A DNA stretch of 64,000 nt from Phaeodactylum tricornutum CCAP 1055/1 (taxonomy: Eukaryota > Bacillariophyta > Bacillariophyceae > Surirellales > Neidiaceae). Under the pieces are notes generated by a model. It was given only the letters and a program-made list of their open reading frames with translations, ran no database searches and was not told the origin of the DNA. Both the position numbers and the translations under genes were made by a program. Positions 19,285-29,728 of this stretch are shown piece after piece; the first letter of the stretch is position 1, and each line of letters begins with the position of its first letter. The stretch lies in assembly GCF_000150955.2 (NCBI RefSeq), contig NC_011669.1, forward strand, positions 883,667 through 947,666, given 5' to 3'.

Positions 19285-20370
19285 ATGGGCCGCAAAAGTA
19301 ACAAGTCGAGGAGAACAACGAGAAAACCGGTAAAATCCAGTTCTTCTTGTTGGAATTTTCTACCCGACGCTGGACCAGGTTGCCACATTGCACGCCATGA
19401 CACATTCTGTTCCTCGCCAACGTCTTGGGTCATTGAATGGGAAACGGTGGACCCGGCCGACTTCTCCGATGAAGACAACGAAGTTCCAGATGTAGCTGTT
19501 GATCCTGAAGAAAGAACGCTTTCTTTGTGTAATATTCGAGACAAACATGTGGTTGCCTATTTAACGGTATTCGACACAGTACTCCGAGGAGCCGATGGCA
19601 GAGAACTAGAGAGGGGCAGAACGGTGAACAACCAAGGCGTCTCCCAGTCGTGCACTACTCTCATTGTGCTATGCCCACCTTTTACATTTGCTCATCTCTG
19701 CTATTTAGATATCTCAAATGAGGGCGAAATGCTGGAAAACTTAAAAATTGAAAGCGACGTACAAGAATGGAAAAAGCACCCCAATCCATCGGACACGCAC
19801 TTGACATCGGTATCGTTTCCTTTCCGTTTGGAAGGAGGCCCATATTTATGTACGCAAGGAGAAGGTGGACAACTTACGCATTTTTTTGCGGGCAACCAAC
19901 ACGCCCTCGACTTTCGATGCCCGGTCGGAACGCCACTATTGGCGGTGGGACATGGCACGGTAATTGATGTGAAGGACACGAATGCGAAAATTACTGGGGT
20001 AGCCGTGTCGAATTTGTTCGAGTGGAATTCTGTACTACTCGAGCTTGACGGTTCATCAAAAGAAGGTAAAGGGGATCCACTCTTTGTAGAATATGTACAC
20101 ATTCAAGGTGCCTCCGTTCAAGTTGGTGACAAGGTAAAACGCGGTCAGGTGATTGCCACTAGTGGAACCGTTGGATTCAGCCCCGAGCCGCACTTGCATT
20201 TTTGCGCATACCGGAGCCCCGACATGAGCGCACCTACCGTCCGTGTATATTTTCATTCTACTAGAGATCCGCAGGAGACGTTCCTTCCACGAGCGGGGCA
20301 ATACTACGATACCAACGGCCTCGTTGAACAAGACGGTGATACCGCAACGAACGACGACGTCGGTTCCTAG
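19285..20370 (+). CDS. M23 (LytM-type) metallopeptidase domain protein
   Basis: This is a 361-residue protein with a basic N-terminus (MGRKSNKSRRTTRKPVK). An earlier in-frame ATG at 19153 would add 44 residues but would place two promoter-type motifs in coding sequence. The C-terminal half has the M23 zinc-site pattern: HALDFRCPVGTPLLAVGHGTV (the H...D ligands), YVHIQGASVQVGDKVKRGQVIATSG, and PHLHFCAYR with the HxH motif. Bacterial members cut peptidoglycan cross-bridges; eukaryotic copies are rarer and usually of bacterial origin. No signal peptide or plastid signal is seen from the chosen start, so a cytosolic or nuclear protein is implied, which is odd for this family. The N-terminal 170 residues, including CWNFLPDAGPGCHIARHD, are unassigned. 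Confidence 0.8.
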   Translation: MGRKSNKSRRTTRKPVKSSSSCWNFLPDAGPGCHIARHDTFCSSPTSWVIEWETVDPADFSDEDNEVPDVAVDPEERTLSLCNIRDKHVVAYLTVFDTVLRGADGRELERGRTVNNQGVSQSCTTLIVLCPPFTFAHLCYLDISNEGEMLENLKIESDVQEWKKHPNPSDTHLTSVSFPFRLEGGPYLCTQGEGGQLTHFFAGNQHALDFRCPVGTPLLAVGHGTVIDVKDTNAKITGVAVSNLFEWNSVLLELDGSSKEGKGDPLFVEYVHIQGASVQVGDKVKRGQVIATSGTVGFSPEPHLHFCAYRSPDMSAPTVRVYFHSTRDPQETFLPRAGQYYDTNGLVEQDGDTATNDDVGS

Positions 20371-20784
20371 GAACGCTGTAAATCTTGCTTCGTCCCGAGC
20401 AAATGTTTTGATCGGACTAAAAGAAGACTTACCATGCTTATACTATTTTTAATTTTTAACCTGAGCGACCGAGACAGTTTACTGTTAGTTTTACTACTGA
20501 TAGTGAATGATAATAAAGCAACACGACAACCTCCGAACGACGGCGGACGGGCGATCGCGAACGGATGAGGGCCAGATGATGACGCAGAGACCTTCGTTCT
20601 CGGTTTTGAGGATGAATTCGAGATGGTTTTGGCAGGGAACAAGAACCATAGTCTGGCAAACGAGTAGACCTTGACGGCTTACAAGAATCACTGCAACCAT
20701 TTAAAGACCCATAAGGACACTAGCTGCACATCGTCTCTCCAGCGTTGTGTTGTGTGTTTCTTAGGCTCGCATTTGATAGCCAGA
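20371..20784. promoter_or_regulatory. Intergenic region upstream of SHMT
   Basis: This holds no gene. Around 20475-20510 lies GACAGTTTACTGTTAGTTTTAC, an inexact cluster related to the ACTGT motif seen elsewhere, with a partial inverted repeat. The SHMT frame is open upstream of its ATG but without a start codon. Confidence 0.35.
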
Positions 20785-22311
20785 ATGGGATCATACACAG
20801 TAAGATTGATAGCAACTTGGCCTATAATTCTTTTGCTTTTGCTATCAATTTTTGAAAGTGTGAGAGCATTTTCACTCACGACACATCCTCGAGGAGGCTC
20901 CCAGCTACATATTTCTATGCAAGATGCCAAAACTAAACGAATAGAAAGATCGATGGAAGATTTCGATCCTGAAATCGCGCGTATGATCGGGTCTGAGGAA
21001 CGTCGTCAAAGAGTTGGTCTGGAACTGATTGCTTCGGAGAATTTTGCAAGTAAGGCAGTTCGCCAGGTTCTGGGTAGCTGCTTGACCAACAAATACAGTG
21101 AAGGAAATGTTGGACGTCGCTACTATGGTGGAAACGCGTTCATCGATCAAATAGAAACTCTTTGTATGAAACGTGCCTTAGACCTCTACGAGCTAGACAC
21201 AGAAGAATGGGGTGTCAACGTTCAACCCTACTCAGGTTCTCCTGCCAATTTTGCCGTATACACGGCTCTTTTGAACCCCCACGATCGCATTATGGGTCTT
21301 GATTTACCGTCAGGTGGTCATTTAACCCATGGTTTTCAAACACCAAAGAAAAAAGTGTCGGCTACGAGCGTTTACTTTGAAAGCATGCCATACGTGGTGT
21401 CTGCGGATACGGGTTTAGTAAATTACGATGATATGGAAAAGAGAGCAAAGATGTTCCTGCCGAAATTGTTGATTGCAGGAGGCTCTGCGTATCCAAGAGA
21501 ATGGGATTATTCTCGAATGCGTCAAATCGCTGACTCGGTCGGAGCCAAGCTCATGGTCGACATGGCCCATATTTCCGGCCTCGTTGCCGGTAAGGTAGCC
21601 GAGAGCCCTTTTCCGTATGCTGATGTGGTCACTAGCACAACGCATAAAACATTGCGAGGGCCAAGATCAGGAATGATCTTTGCTCGTCGCGAATACATAG
21701 ATGCTGTCAATTCCGCAGTCTTCCCGTCACTACAAGGAGGACCACATAATCAGCAAATCGGAGCACTTGCTGTTGCTTTGAAAGAAGCTACCGAACCAGA
21801 CTTTTTGAAGTACACCAAAGACGTAATTGCTAACGCCAAGGCCCTTGCTGCGGGTTTAGAGAAAAGAGGACACGTATTGGCAACTGGAGGGACCGACAAT
21901 CATCTCATGCTCTGGAACGTTCGTCAACTTGGTCTGACCGGTTCCAAGGTGGAAAAAGTGTTAGATCTGGCTAGTATCACAACGAACAAAAACAGCATAC
22001 CAGGAGACACGTCGGCTCTTAATCCAGGAGGCGTCCGTCTCGGTACTCCCGCTTTGACTTCCCGTGGAATGAGTGAGAACGACTTTGAAAAAGTTGCAGA
22101 ATTTTTGCACCGAGGCAGTGAAATTGCTCTCAAGGCAGAGCATGTTGCTGAGTTGGAATTGGATCGTGACAATGGTCAGTCAAAGGTGTTACTGAAGCAT
22201 TTTGTAGCAGTGCTTGAGCTGGACCGAGACGTCAGAAACCAAATCGATGATCTACGGAAAGATGTGGAAAACTTTGCTTCCCAATTTGAAATGCCCGGTA
22301 GCGATCTATAA
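20785..22311 (+). CDS. SHMT: Serine hydroxymethyltransferase, predicted plastid form
   Basis: This is a 508-residue single-exon protein. The ATG at 20785 opens a clear signal peptide ([13 protein letters not shown]) cut at [14 protein letters not shown], the diatom plastid-entry pattern. The enzyme body begins near residue 45: [12 protein letters not shown]-type block ([19 protein letters not shown]), [59 protein letters not shown], and the PLP-lysine segment [21 protein letters not shown] interconverts serine plus tetrahydrofolate with glycine plus methylene-tetrahydrofolate using PLP. In the plastid this would feed thymidylate, formyl-Met and one-carbon needs. All key blocks are intact and length is normal for the family plus targeting sequence. 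Confidence 0.93.
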   Translation: MGSYTVRLIATWPIILLLLLSIFESVRAFSLTTHPRGGSQLHISMQDAKTKRIERSMEDFDPEIARMIGSEERRQRVGLELIASENFASKAVRQVLGSCLTNKYSEGNVGRRYYGGNAFIDQIETLCMKRALDLYELDTEEWGVNVQPYSGSPANFAVYTALLNPHDRIMGLDLPSGGHLTHGFQTPKKKVSATSVYFESMPYVVSADTGLVNYDDMEKRAKMFLPKLLIAGGSAYPREWDYSRMRQIADSVGAKLMVDMAHISGLVAGKVAESPFPYADVVTSTTHKTLRGPRSGMIFARREYIDAVNSAVFPSLQGGPHNQQIGALAVALKEATEPDFLKYTKDVIANAKALAAGLEKRGHVLATGGTDNHLMLWNVRQLGLTGSKVEKVLDLASITTNKNSIPGDTSALNPGGVRLGTPALTSRGMSENDFEKVAEFLHRGSEIALKAEHVAELELDRDNGQSKVLLKHFVAVLELDRDVRNQIDDLRKDVENFASQFEMPGSDL

Positions 22312-22369
22312 TTCAACGCCTAATTGCAGAAAACCATCTAAATGTAGGTTTGTTTTACGATAGTATCCT

Positions 22370-25104
22370 TTAGGCCCCGCAGCTTAGACACATATCTTCT
22401 TCGTCCTCCGTGGTTAGCCCCTGTGTGCCCTTCATGGCGGTCGCCCCTGGTGGCGGTGGCGTAACCATGTTGCTTGAATTTTCCTTGTCCACCAGCTTGA
22501 CCTCCTTCATCTTGTTCGAGACGAGTTGTTCTTGGTCAACGGTAAACTTGATTGCGTCGGCCTTGGGGCGCGTACGCAAGTAGTACATTCCTGTCTTGAG
22601 CCCTTTCTGCCAGGCGTAGAAGTGCATTGAAGTCAGTTTCTTCGAGTTAGGGTCGGCAATGTGCACATTCAAGCTTTGGCTTTGGCAGATGTAAGGAGCG
22701 CGATCCGCTGCCATATCCAAAATCGCACGTTGTGGGATTTCCCACACGGTCTTGAAAATCTCGCGAATCTCCACCGGAATCTCGGGGACATTCTGGATAG
22801 ATCCATTCTCGGCAATGATTCGGTTGCGGACGTTTTCAGTCCAGATGCCGCGAGCCGTCAGCTCACGCAACAAGTGCTTGTTAACAACGGTAAATTCGCC
22901 AGCTAGCACGCGTCGGTTGTACATGTTGGATGTAAAGGGCTCAGTCGATTCGTTATTTCCAAGGATTTGGGCGGTCGACGCCGTTGGCATGGGAGCTACC
23001 AACAGTGAATTGCGGATACCGTGTTCCGCAATCTTTGCCTTGAGGCTGGCCCAGTCCCATCGGTTGCTGGGCTGTACGTTCCAAAGATCAAATTGAAGCT
23101 GTCCTTTGCTCGATGGAGACCCAGGGTAAGACTCGTAGTGGCCGTCCACTGCCGCCAAATCACAACTGGCAGTACAGGCTCCAAAATAGATGGTCTCAAA
23201 GATATCTGTGTTGAGTTTACGAGCTTCTGGAGAATCGAAAGGAATTCGCAGCATTTGGAAACAGTCCGCCAAGCCTTGGACGCCGATTCCAATTGGGCGA
23301 TGGCGCATATTGGAGCTTCAAAAATGGAGTAGGTGGGAAAGGTGAGCGTGGGTGACTTCCGTGTTCGTCGCACGTTAAAAAAGAATTCGCACGTACCGCC
23401 TCGCTTCCTCGATGGGGTAAAAATTTCGGTCAATAATGCGATTGAGATTCTTGGTCACGACTCCACTGACTTCACGGAGCTTCTCAAAATCAAACGACCC
23501 ACCCTGACCATATTGGCCGGGTACCACCAGTTTGCTTAACGAAATGGACGCCAAGTTGCAAACGGCCGCCTCGTCCGGTGCGGTGTATTCGACAATTTCG
23601 GTACACAGGTTTGAGCACTTGATGGTACCCAGATTTTGCTGGTTTGACTTGCGGTTACAGTGATCCTTGAAGAGCATGTACGGCGTTCCCGTCTCGACTT
23701 GGGAGTCAAGAATGGCAAACCACAGCTGCTGCGCCTTGATGGTTTGTCGGACTTTGCCTTCTCGTTCGTAGCGTTCGTACAGGGCTTCAAACTCGTCGCC
23801 GAAACAATCGGCGAGACCGGGGCACTCGTTGGGGCATAACAAGGACCAGGTGCCGTTGTCCTTGACGCGCTTCATGAAGAGATCCGGCACCCACATGGCG
23901 AAGAACAAATCGCGCGCGCGATCACTTTCGTTCCCGTGGTTTTTGCGCAGATCCAAAAAGGCAAAGACGTCCGCGTGCCAGGGTTCCAAGTAAATGGCGA
24001 TGGATCCCTTGCGTTTGCCACCGCCCTGGTCGACGTACCGCGCCGTATTGTTAAAGACACGGAGCATGGGTACGATGCCGTTGGAGGAGCCGTTAGTGCC
24101 GCGAATGTAGCTCTGGCTGGCCCGAACGTTATGAATGGCGAGGCCAATACCTCCAGCATACTTGGAAATGACGGCGCAGTTCTTGAGCGTATCGTAGATG
24201 CCGTCGATGGAGTCTTCCTTCATTGTCATGAGAAAGCAGGAACTCATCTGTGGCATGTTGGTGCCGGCGTTGAAGAGCGTGGGGGTGGCGTGCGTAAAGT
24301 ATCGCTCCGACAGAAAGTTGTAGGTCTCAATGACCCGAGGGATATCGTCTCCGTGGATACCGACGGACACACGCATGAGCATAAGCTGCGGGCGCTCGGC
24401 AATCTTGCCATCGACCTTGAGCAAGTAGGACTTTTCGAGCGTTTTGAACCCGAAGTAGTCGTACTCGAAATCACGCGCGTGTACAATGGCGCCGTCGAGT
24501 TCGTCCTTGTGCTTTTGCACAATCTGATACACTTCTTCGGAAATCAGAGAGGCGGGTTCACCCGTTTTGGGGTGTTTGTAATTGTAAAAGACTTCGACGA
24601 GATCGGAGAAACGAGCAATCGTCATTTTGTGCAAGTTGGAAACCGAAACGCGCGCCGCCAGGATGGAATAATCGGGATGCTGGGTAGCGAACGAAGCAGC
24701 GGTCTGTGCCGCGAGTCTGTAAAAGCAAGAAATGCCCGCGGTAAGAACCGTTCACCCGTTCCGGTACCCACTGATTCTCGCGTGGAGATTTGCGATACAG
24801 GAATTACTTACTCATCGAGTTCCGAGGTCGTCACACCCGGGTAGACACCCTGAATCACTTTCTGGGAAATAATCACCGGATCCACATGCTAAAAGAAAAC
24901 GACCGTACACACATGCGGTGAGAGGACGTCGGAACGTGTCGACGTCGCGGCAGAGCCGCACCAATGCCTTTCAGGGTCACTCCGAGGAGCGTGGCAACCT
25001 ACCTTGGCGTCCAATCCGTAGCAGAGCTTGGAAACGCGGCTTGTGATCTTGTCAAAGTGCACAGACTCGCGTCTGCCGTTGCGTTTGAGCACATACATCG
25101 ACAT
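22370..25104 (-). CDS. RNR1: Ribonucleoside-diphosphate reductase large subunit (class I)
   Basis: There are four exons: 25003-25104, 24812-24888, 23397-24716 and 22370-23315. The introns of 114, 95 and 81 bp all have GT-AG ends and phases that fit, giving 814 residues. The start [20 protein letters not shown] begins the ATP-cone allosteric domain. Catalytic blocks: [19 protein letters not shown] (first redox Cys), the radical site [10 protein letters not shown] (N-x-C-x-E), AVCNLASI (second redox Cys), [14 protein letters not shown] and [14 protein letters not shown]. The tail ends CLSCGA, the swinging-arm dithiol that is recharged by thioredoxin or glutaredoxin. It reduces NDPs to dNDPs with the R2 subunit in the cytosol. 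The gene is head-to-head with a RAD51-like gene. A pyrimidine tract ending CCCAG directly before the ATG could be the end of a 5'-UTR intron. Confidence 0.95.
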
Positions 25105-25716
25105 GCTGGGAAACAAAGGAAGGAACAAAACAATAGAATAAGAACAAAGTGATCAATCGACGGTATCGACAAAATCCCGACCGTCAGTGGGGACGAACAA
25201 ATGTGGCGTGCGGTTGTGAGGAATGACAGGAATACTGGGCTAGCTGGCTCGGCGCGAAAAAGTTGCTTCCAGCGGCGCGCGCGTCGCTGTCGAGCTACCC
25301 GCAAGGCAGTGCCGGCTATTGGGCGGTACGGTTTAAACCAAGGATAACTCTGGCGCCACAAGCCCGCCCAGCCCCAGTCGATTAATACTAGGACAGTCCG
25401 ATATTTCAATACTTATTAAACTGATGGACCTTTGAAACAACGCGCCATCCTGGTGCCTTGTGAATGATGTGCATAGAGTAAAAGAGTCTGAGACGGCAAT
25501 TATCGCTCCCACCATGAGGATGATTCGAAACGCAACGTCCAAACAACAACGGTTCCAAAATAGACTAATTTCCCCCTTTTTGCTTGCTTGCTGTTAGTTC
25601 GATGTATTTCGAGCTAATTGCGGATAGACCGTCATTGTAATTCACGTTTGGACTACGTTTTTGTTGTATATTCATCCCCACCCGTGGCAACTGATTAACG
25701 GGACTAATTGCCAAGG
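25105..25716. promoter_or_regulatory. Divergent promoter RNR1 / XRCC3-like with E2F-type site
   Basis: This 612-bp region separates two DNA-metabolism genes read in opposite directions. CGGCGCGAAAA at 25250-25260 (TTTTCGCGCCG on the other strand) fits the E2F consensus TTTSSCGC and lies about 150 bp from the RNR1 ATG. A GC-rich patch, GGCGCGCGCGTCGC, follows at about 25274. E2F control of RNR genes is known in plants and animals; its action here is inference. Confidence 0.5.
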
Positions 25717-26856
25717 ATGAGTACTGGCACTTCGCCGAAGGCTCCAATCTACAATCAATACAAGCGCAAGGCCCCGTTTTCGTCCTGTTCGAAAGGATCG
25801 GCTTCTGCGGACACCTTTCCAATACGGCAAGAACAATCCGCTTCCCGAATTCCTCTCACAGAGATACGGAACCAGTATGCTTCTACCTCCACTAACCGTA
25901 GACAGAGACGATTGTCAATCCCCAATGCCATTTCGGTCCAATCTCCCCTGCTCCCCTCTCCCACAACTGCCTTGCAGCTGCTACAACGGCATCAGCAACG
26001 AACGCACACCCTCAGATTAATACCGAACGGTTTGGAATCCTGGTTGTCCTTGGCCCGGCCCGGCATTTACGAACTCGTGGGGGAGGCCGGAACCGGCAAA
26101 TCACAAACCGCCCTTAGCGTGTGCGTCCAAGCAGCTTCCTCGACGACAGGCCCCTCCCGAGAACCACCGTTGATTGCCGCACCCACCACCGGCACTGACG
26201 TCTCTTTGCATCTGATCCCGTGTCGTGCAATATACATTTCTCTCAAGGCTCAAAACAATGTCGTACAAATCGTCAAACGACTGGAACAAATGGTCCTCTC
26301 CCGGCAGGAACAACGACCGGCGTCCACACCTGACCAAATGAAGGCTCCTACCAGATCTCCCCCTTGCACTATTTTGCAGCGCATTCTGACACGCGCAGCG
26401 TGGAACGCAGAACAACTCACGCAGGTATTGGACGAATTGCCAGTCTTGCTAAAATCCGGCACCGTCCGTGTGCTCGTCTTGGATTCCATTGCCGACATGT
26501 TCCGCACCAGTGAGGACACGGACGGCACTCGTTCGCAACAATCGTCACACCACCATGCGGCTCGCTCGGCCATTTTGTTTGGACTCGCGGCGCGTCTCAA
26601 AAAACTGTCGGACGTCTTTGATGTCCCCGTACTCGTCATCAATCAAGTGGCCCTGTCCGGAGTCTGGACCAAGCCCGCCCTGGGTTTATCTTGGGCGCAC
26701 TGTATCGACGTACGGTACATTCTAACCCGACAGGAACGCGGCGGAGACGCGGGTGTCGTCTTTGGACGCCGCGTCACGTTGGACGCGTCGTCCAGCCATG
26801 CAACCGGACAGCACAAGGCCTTTTTTATACGTGCTGATGGAGTTGTTGCCGGGTAA
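25717..26856 (+). CDS. RAD51-family recombinase paralogue, XRCC3-like
   Basis: This is a 379-residue single-exon protein starting MSTGTSPKAPIYN. The N-terminal 90 residues are basic and disordered. The RecA core has Walker A GEAGTGKSQTAL (122-133), YISLKAQNN at the position of the XRCC3 'YI.TE' strand, Walker B VRVLVLDSIADMF (about 250), and VLVINQVALSGVWTKPALGLSWAHCIDVRYIL. The PALG..WA...R segment is typical of XRCC3 and its plant orthologues rather than RAD51 itself. RAD51 paralogues act as loaders or remodelers of RAD51 filaments in homologous recombination and DNA cross-link repair in the nucleus. The RAD51 polymerisation motif and helix-hairpin-helix are not apparent. It shares its upstream region with RNR1. 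Orthology to XRCC3 versus another paralogue is a judgement without alignment. Confidence 0.78.
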   Translation: MSTGTSPKAPIYNQYKRKAPFSSCSKGSASADTFPIRQEQSASRIPLTEIRNQYASTSTNRRQRRLSIPNAISVQSPLLPSPTTALQLLQRHQQRTHTLRLIPNGLESWLSLARPGIYELVGEAGTGKSQTALSVCVQAASSTTGPSREPPLIAAPTTGTDVSLHLIPCRAIYISLKAQNNVVQIVKRLEQMVLSRQEQRPASTPDQMKAPTRSPPCTILQRILTRAAWNAEQLTQVLDELPVLLKSGTVRVLVLDSIADMFRTSEDTDGTRSQQSSHHHAARSAILFGLAARLKKLSDVFDVPVLVINQVALSGVWTKPALGLSWAHCIDVRYILTRQERGGDAGVVFGRRVTLDASSSHATGQHKAFFIRADGVVAG

Positions 26857-27099
26857 CCGTTCCGGAGACAACGCGTCGTTGTGCACATACTACACGATAA
26901 TTTTGACTATATTCCAAGGATTCCAGTAGCTATTTATTTCTTCCACTACTTGAATCCTGACCTGTTTGCCAACACAAAGCGGACATACTTCACTTTCTGT
27001 GTCCGTACTTTTCTCTCCGTTATCATTAATGCTTTTTCGTTCCCACACACACATGCACCATCCAATACTGATTATCCAATGTTCCACGTCATCCTAGTC

Positions 27100-28560
27100 T
27101 CACGAAACCGACATGCCCCGCAACTTACCCGCACGAATCGAGGCGGCCGCCGGCGTTTTCTCGAGTACCCAGTTGCCCATCATGCAGCAGCAATCTTCCT
27201 CCACCTTGATGGATGCCAAGCTACTCCGTTTATAGACTAAGGACTTGGCCGAGGCCATCGAGTTCCGCGAAGCGACACTACCGTTGGAGGTCGCCCTCGG
27301 CACAGTTGTGGGTTCCAATCCTTTGCCGTGCGCTACGCCAGGTACCACAATCTTGGCGTGCGCCGCCGAATCCACCATTGGATTGTCCTTGACCTGTTTA
27401 ATCCCACCTTCGTCGGCCATCAGCGTCATGACGAAACGCTTAGGGCGGAACGTACGAATCACGTTGGAAATGAGGGCCTTGTACGATCCCACCTTTTGGT
27501 TCGTTTCGAAGCTGGCGTAGGACGAACCAGACTCGGGAGTAATATGAATGGTCGAGTACGAGCGGAATAAGACAGCATTCATGGAATACCCGCAGGGTTC
27601 AAAGGCGCGTGGGTCGATAATCGCACCGGGGCAGAGCGAACGAATCCCAGAAACGGAGGTCTGCTCTTCCGAGATGCGCTTGACGGCATCGTCCTTGGTT
27701 TCCCCGTCGAGATGTTGTTCATACTGATCGTAGTAAAAAAGCTGCGTAACATTTTCGTCAATGTCAAACATCATAATGTTAAGCACGCGATCCGTGTCGA
27801 TATCCAGAGCTTTGGCCCGAATCGTCTGATCAGCCACAAAAACGAACCAGTGATCACCCGTTACCGGACCGAGCGTATATCCGCTGCCGTCGAGACGTTC
27901 ACAAAGATTGCGGTGTCCGTAGAGGTAGTCTAACTCTTGATGAAAGGACTGGTGTGGAAAGGCTTGATCGCCGGGAAAATTAAAGTTTTTGCGACTGTAC
28001 CCAACCCAATCGATTTCCAATCCCAACTTGCGTCCCAAATCAATCAAGGTTGCAATGCAACGCAACAAGGTCGTGGTACCGCAGGTTTTGAGCACGAGCA
28101 TGTAGGGGTAGATAAAGAGGGAGGATTCGGAAAGCACGTAGGCGTCCAAATACTGGTTGGAGATGGACGAGAGAATCGTGCACCGCGCGCGGGCGCAGAC
28201 GACATCGAGATCGCTGCGATCGAGGCGGCGGAGTCCGGTTCGCAGAATGGGAGCGTTCGAAGAGGACGTGCCCGACAATTCGCCCATGCTGAGATCGGTG
28301 TGTTCGTCGCTGTCCCGACGAAAGACGACTTCTAACGTCTTTTCGGGTCCTTCAAACATGCCAGTGTAGTCTCGATCGAGGAGATTGCCGGATTCGTCGT
28401 CGGAGTGGACGGGTTCGTGCACGGGAGAATCGTGTCGCCACGGCACATCTTCCGACTCGATTCGGACCTTGGTCGTCTTGTGCCCGCCAACGACCTGAGG
28501 AACTCCTTCTGCACTGCCATTGCTGGAGGAGTCGCTGCAATCCGGTGGCAGCGGAGACAT
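27100..28560 (-). CDS. SAMDC: S-adenosylmethionine decarboxylase proenzyme
   Basis: This is a 486-residue single-exon protein. Residues 69-76 (FEGPEKTL) begin the eukaryotic AdoMetDC fold. The self-processing site is YVLSESSLFIYPYMLVLKTCGTT (141 onward), where family knowledge places cleavage between Glu145 and Ser146 to make the pyruvoyl group. Further conserved blocks are GDQAFPHQSFHQEL, DHWFVFVAD, FEPCGYSMNAV and STIHITPESGSSYASFE. It decarboxylates AdoMet to supply aminopropyl groups for spermidine and the long-chain polyamines used in diatom silica formation. The first 65 residues are extra compared with animal enzymes. The C-terminal 100 residues after MADEGGIKQ are Ser-rich with CCCMMGNWVLEK, also an extension. 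It is convergent with the XRCC3-like gene and divergent from CbbX. Confidence 0.93.
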   Translation of the reverse strand: MSPLPPDCSDSSSNGSAEGVPQVVGGHKTTKVRIESEDVPWRHDSPVHEPVHSDDESGNLLDRDYTGMFEGPEKTLEVVFRRDSDEHTDLSMGELSGTSSSNAPILRTGLRRLDRSDLDVVCARARCTILSSISNQYLDAYVLSESSLFIYPYMLVLKTCGTTTLLRCIATLIDLGRKLGLEIDWVGYSRKNFNFPGDQAFPHQSFHQELDYLYGHRNLCERLDGSGYTLGPVTGDHWFVFVADQTIRAKALDIDTDRVLNIMMFDIDENVTQLFYYDQYEQHLDGETKDDAVKRISEEQTSVSGIRSLCPGAIIDPRAFEPCGYSMNAVLFRSYSTIHITPESGSSYASFETNQKVGSYKALISNVIRTFRPKRFVMTLMADEGGIKQVKDNPMVDSAAHAKIVVPGVAHGKGLEPTTVPRATSNGSVASRNSMASAKSLVYKRSSLASIKVEEDCCCMMGNWVLEKTPAAASIRAGKLRGMSVS

Positions 28561-29728
28561 GACAAAGTCAAAAGAGAAGTGTCTACTAGCTAGAAAGCAA
28601 TACTAGAATGGGCCTGCTAGGATGGATAGCTCTTGGCTTGGCCCGGCACTGCCAAGACAATTGGGACAACGAAGATAACCTTCGGAACGGACTGCATCAG
28701 AAGCAAAATTAAAAGGCGTGAGAACAAGTCAACTTCCGAAATCTCTATTCTGCATATTACAGCGTCTCGAACGGAAGTAATTTGCGGTAAGCACAATGTG
28801 GTCGGAACTTACAGGCATTCACCTTGCTCCTAACGAGAAGCCGCTCTGTTAAACGCGGTCCGAACGATTTTGTGGATGGCAAAGAAGGCAACCCAAGGGT
28901 ATTGCGAGAGTTACAGTTAATAACGCTCTGATGATGAATGTGGATGTGCGGGTGATGTACTATTGGTGTGTGACCCGCTCGTGTGGCAAGGAGAGCCGAC
29001 CGCTTTGCGTAGGTGTTGATGGTCACGGTGTGAGAATATATATACCTCTAGCCCGCAAGAGCTCGTATGAAGAGAGCCAAACGCTTGCGTTCGCGTTCGT
29101 GTGTAAGGGCGCTGACTGACTGTGACTGACTGTCGCTTTGGCGGAAACTCTCCGGATGACGGTGCACATTCGTGTGTACGAGAAAGTCTCTTTGGTCGAA
29201 TGTGTCGCTTTCGTGTCCGGGAAGGATTCTATTCATATTTATTTCGGGAATTCCAAAGACCCCGATTACCTACTACGGTCAGACGTTTGTGTATGAGGAC
29301 AGACGTGTCTGTATCCGGCACACGGCAGCTGACGTATGGAACGGTGTGTCGTAGGCAGGAATCGGATGTTTTGATTGGTTTGCTTCGAATGTCGGCTGCA
29401 CAACGAGTGGCACCACGCGGAACGCACCCGTCGAAAGATCCCGATTCCCTTCGCACGCATACGTCATAGACGGTGGTGGCTGTAGGGGGCTGTTGGCAAC
29501 GCAAAACACGACAGCGTCTTAGAAAAAACTCCGCTTGTTTTGGGACCGCAGCCGTAATAAATACACTACGGTACGCGATCCACCGCAGCACGCACTACCA
29601 GCCGACCAGACGCGTACGGGTGTTCAATCGCCGTGTTGTTTGTTGGTCTGTCGCACGGGTCCGTTTCAACACTGTATTCCTCGTGTGCTTTTTTAATTTC
29701 GTGTCGGCAAGCATCCAAAATTATCACG
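28561..29728. promoter_or_regulatory. 1.17-kb divergent region, SAMDC / CbbX
   Basis: No coding potential is accepted. At 29112-29134 the run CTGACTGACTGTGACTGACTGT is a short direct repeat containing TGACTGTGAC, a relative of the CTGACTGTGAG motif. A TATA-like ATATATATA lies at about 29035-29043, roughly 690 bp from the CbbX ATG, so it may serve an unseen 5' exon or nothing. TTTGGCGG at about 29137 is a weak E2F-like match. Confidence 0.4.
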
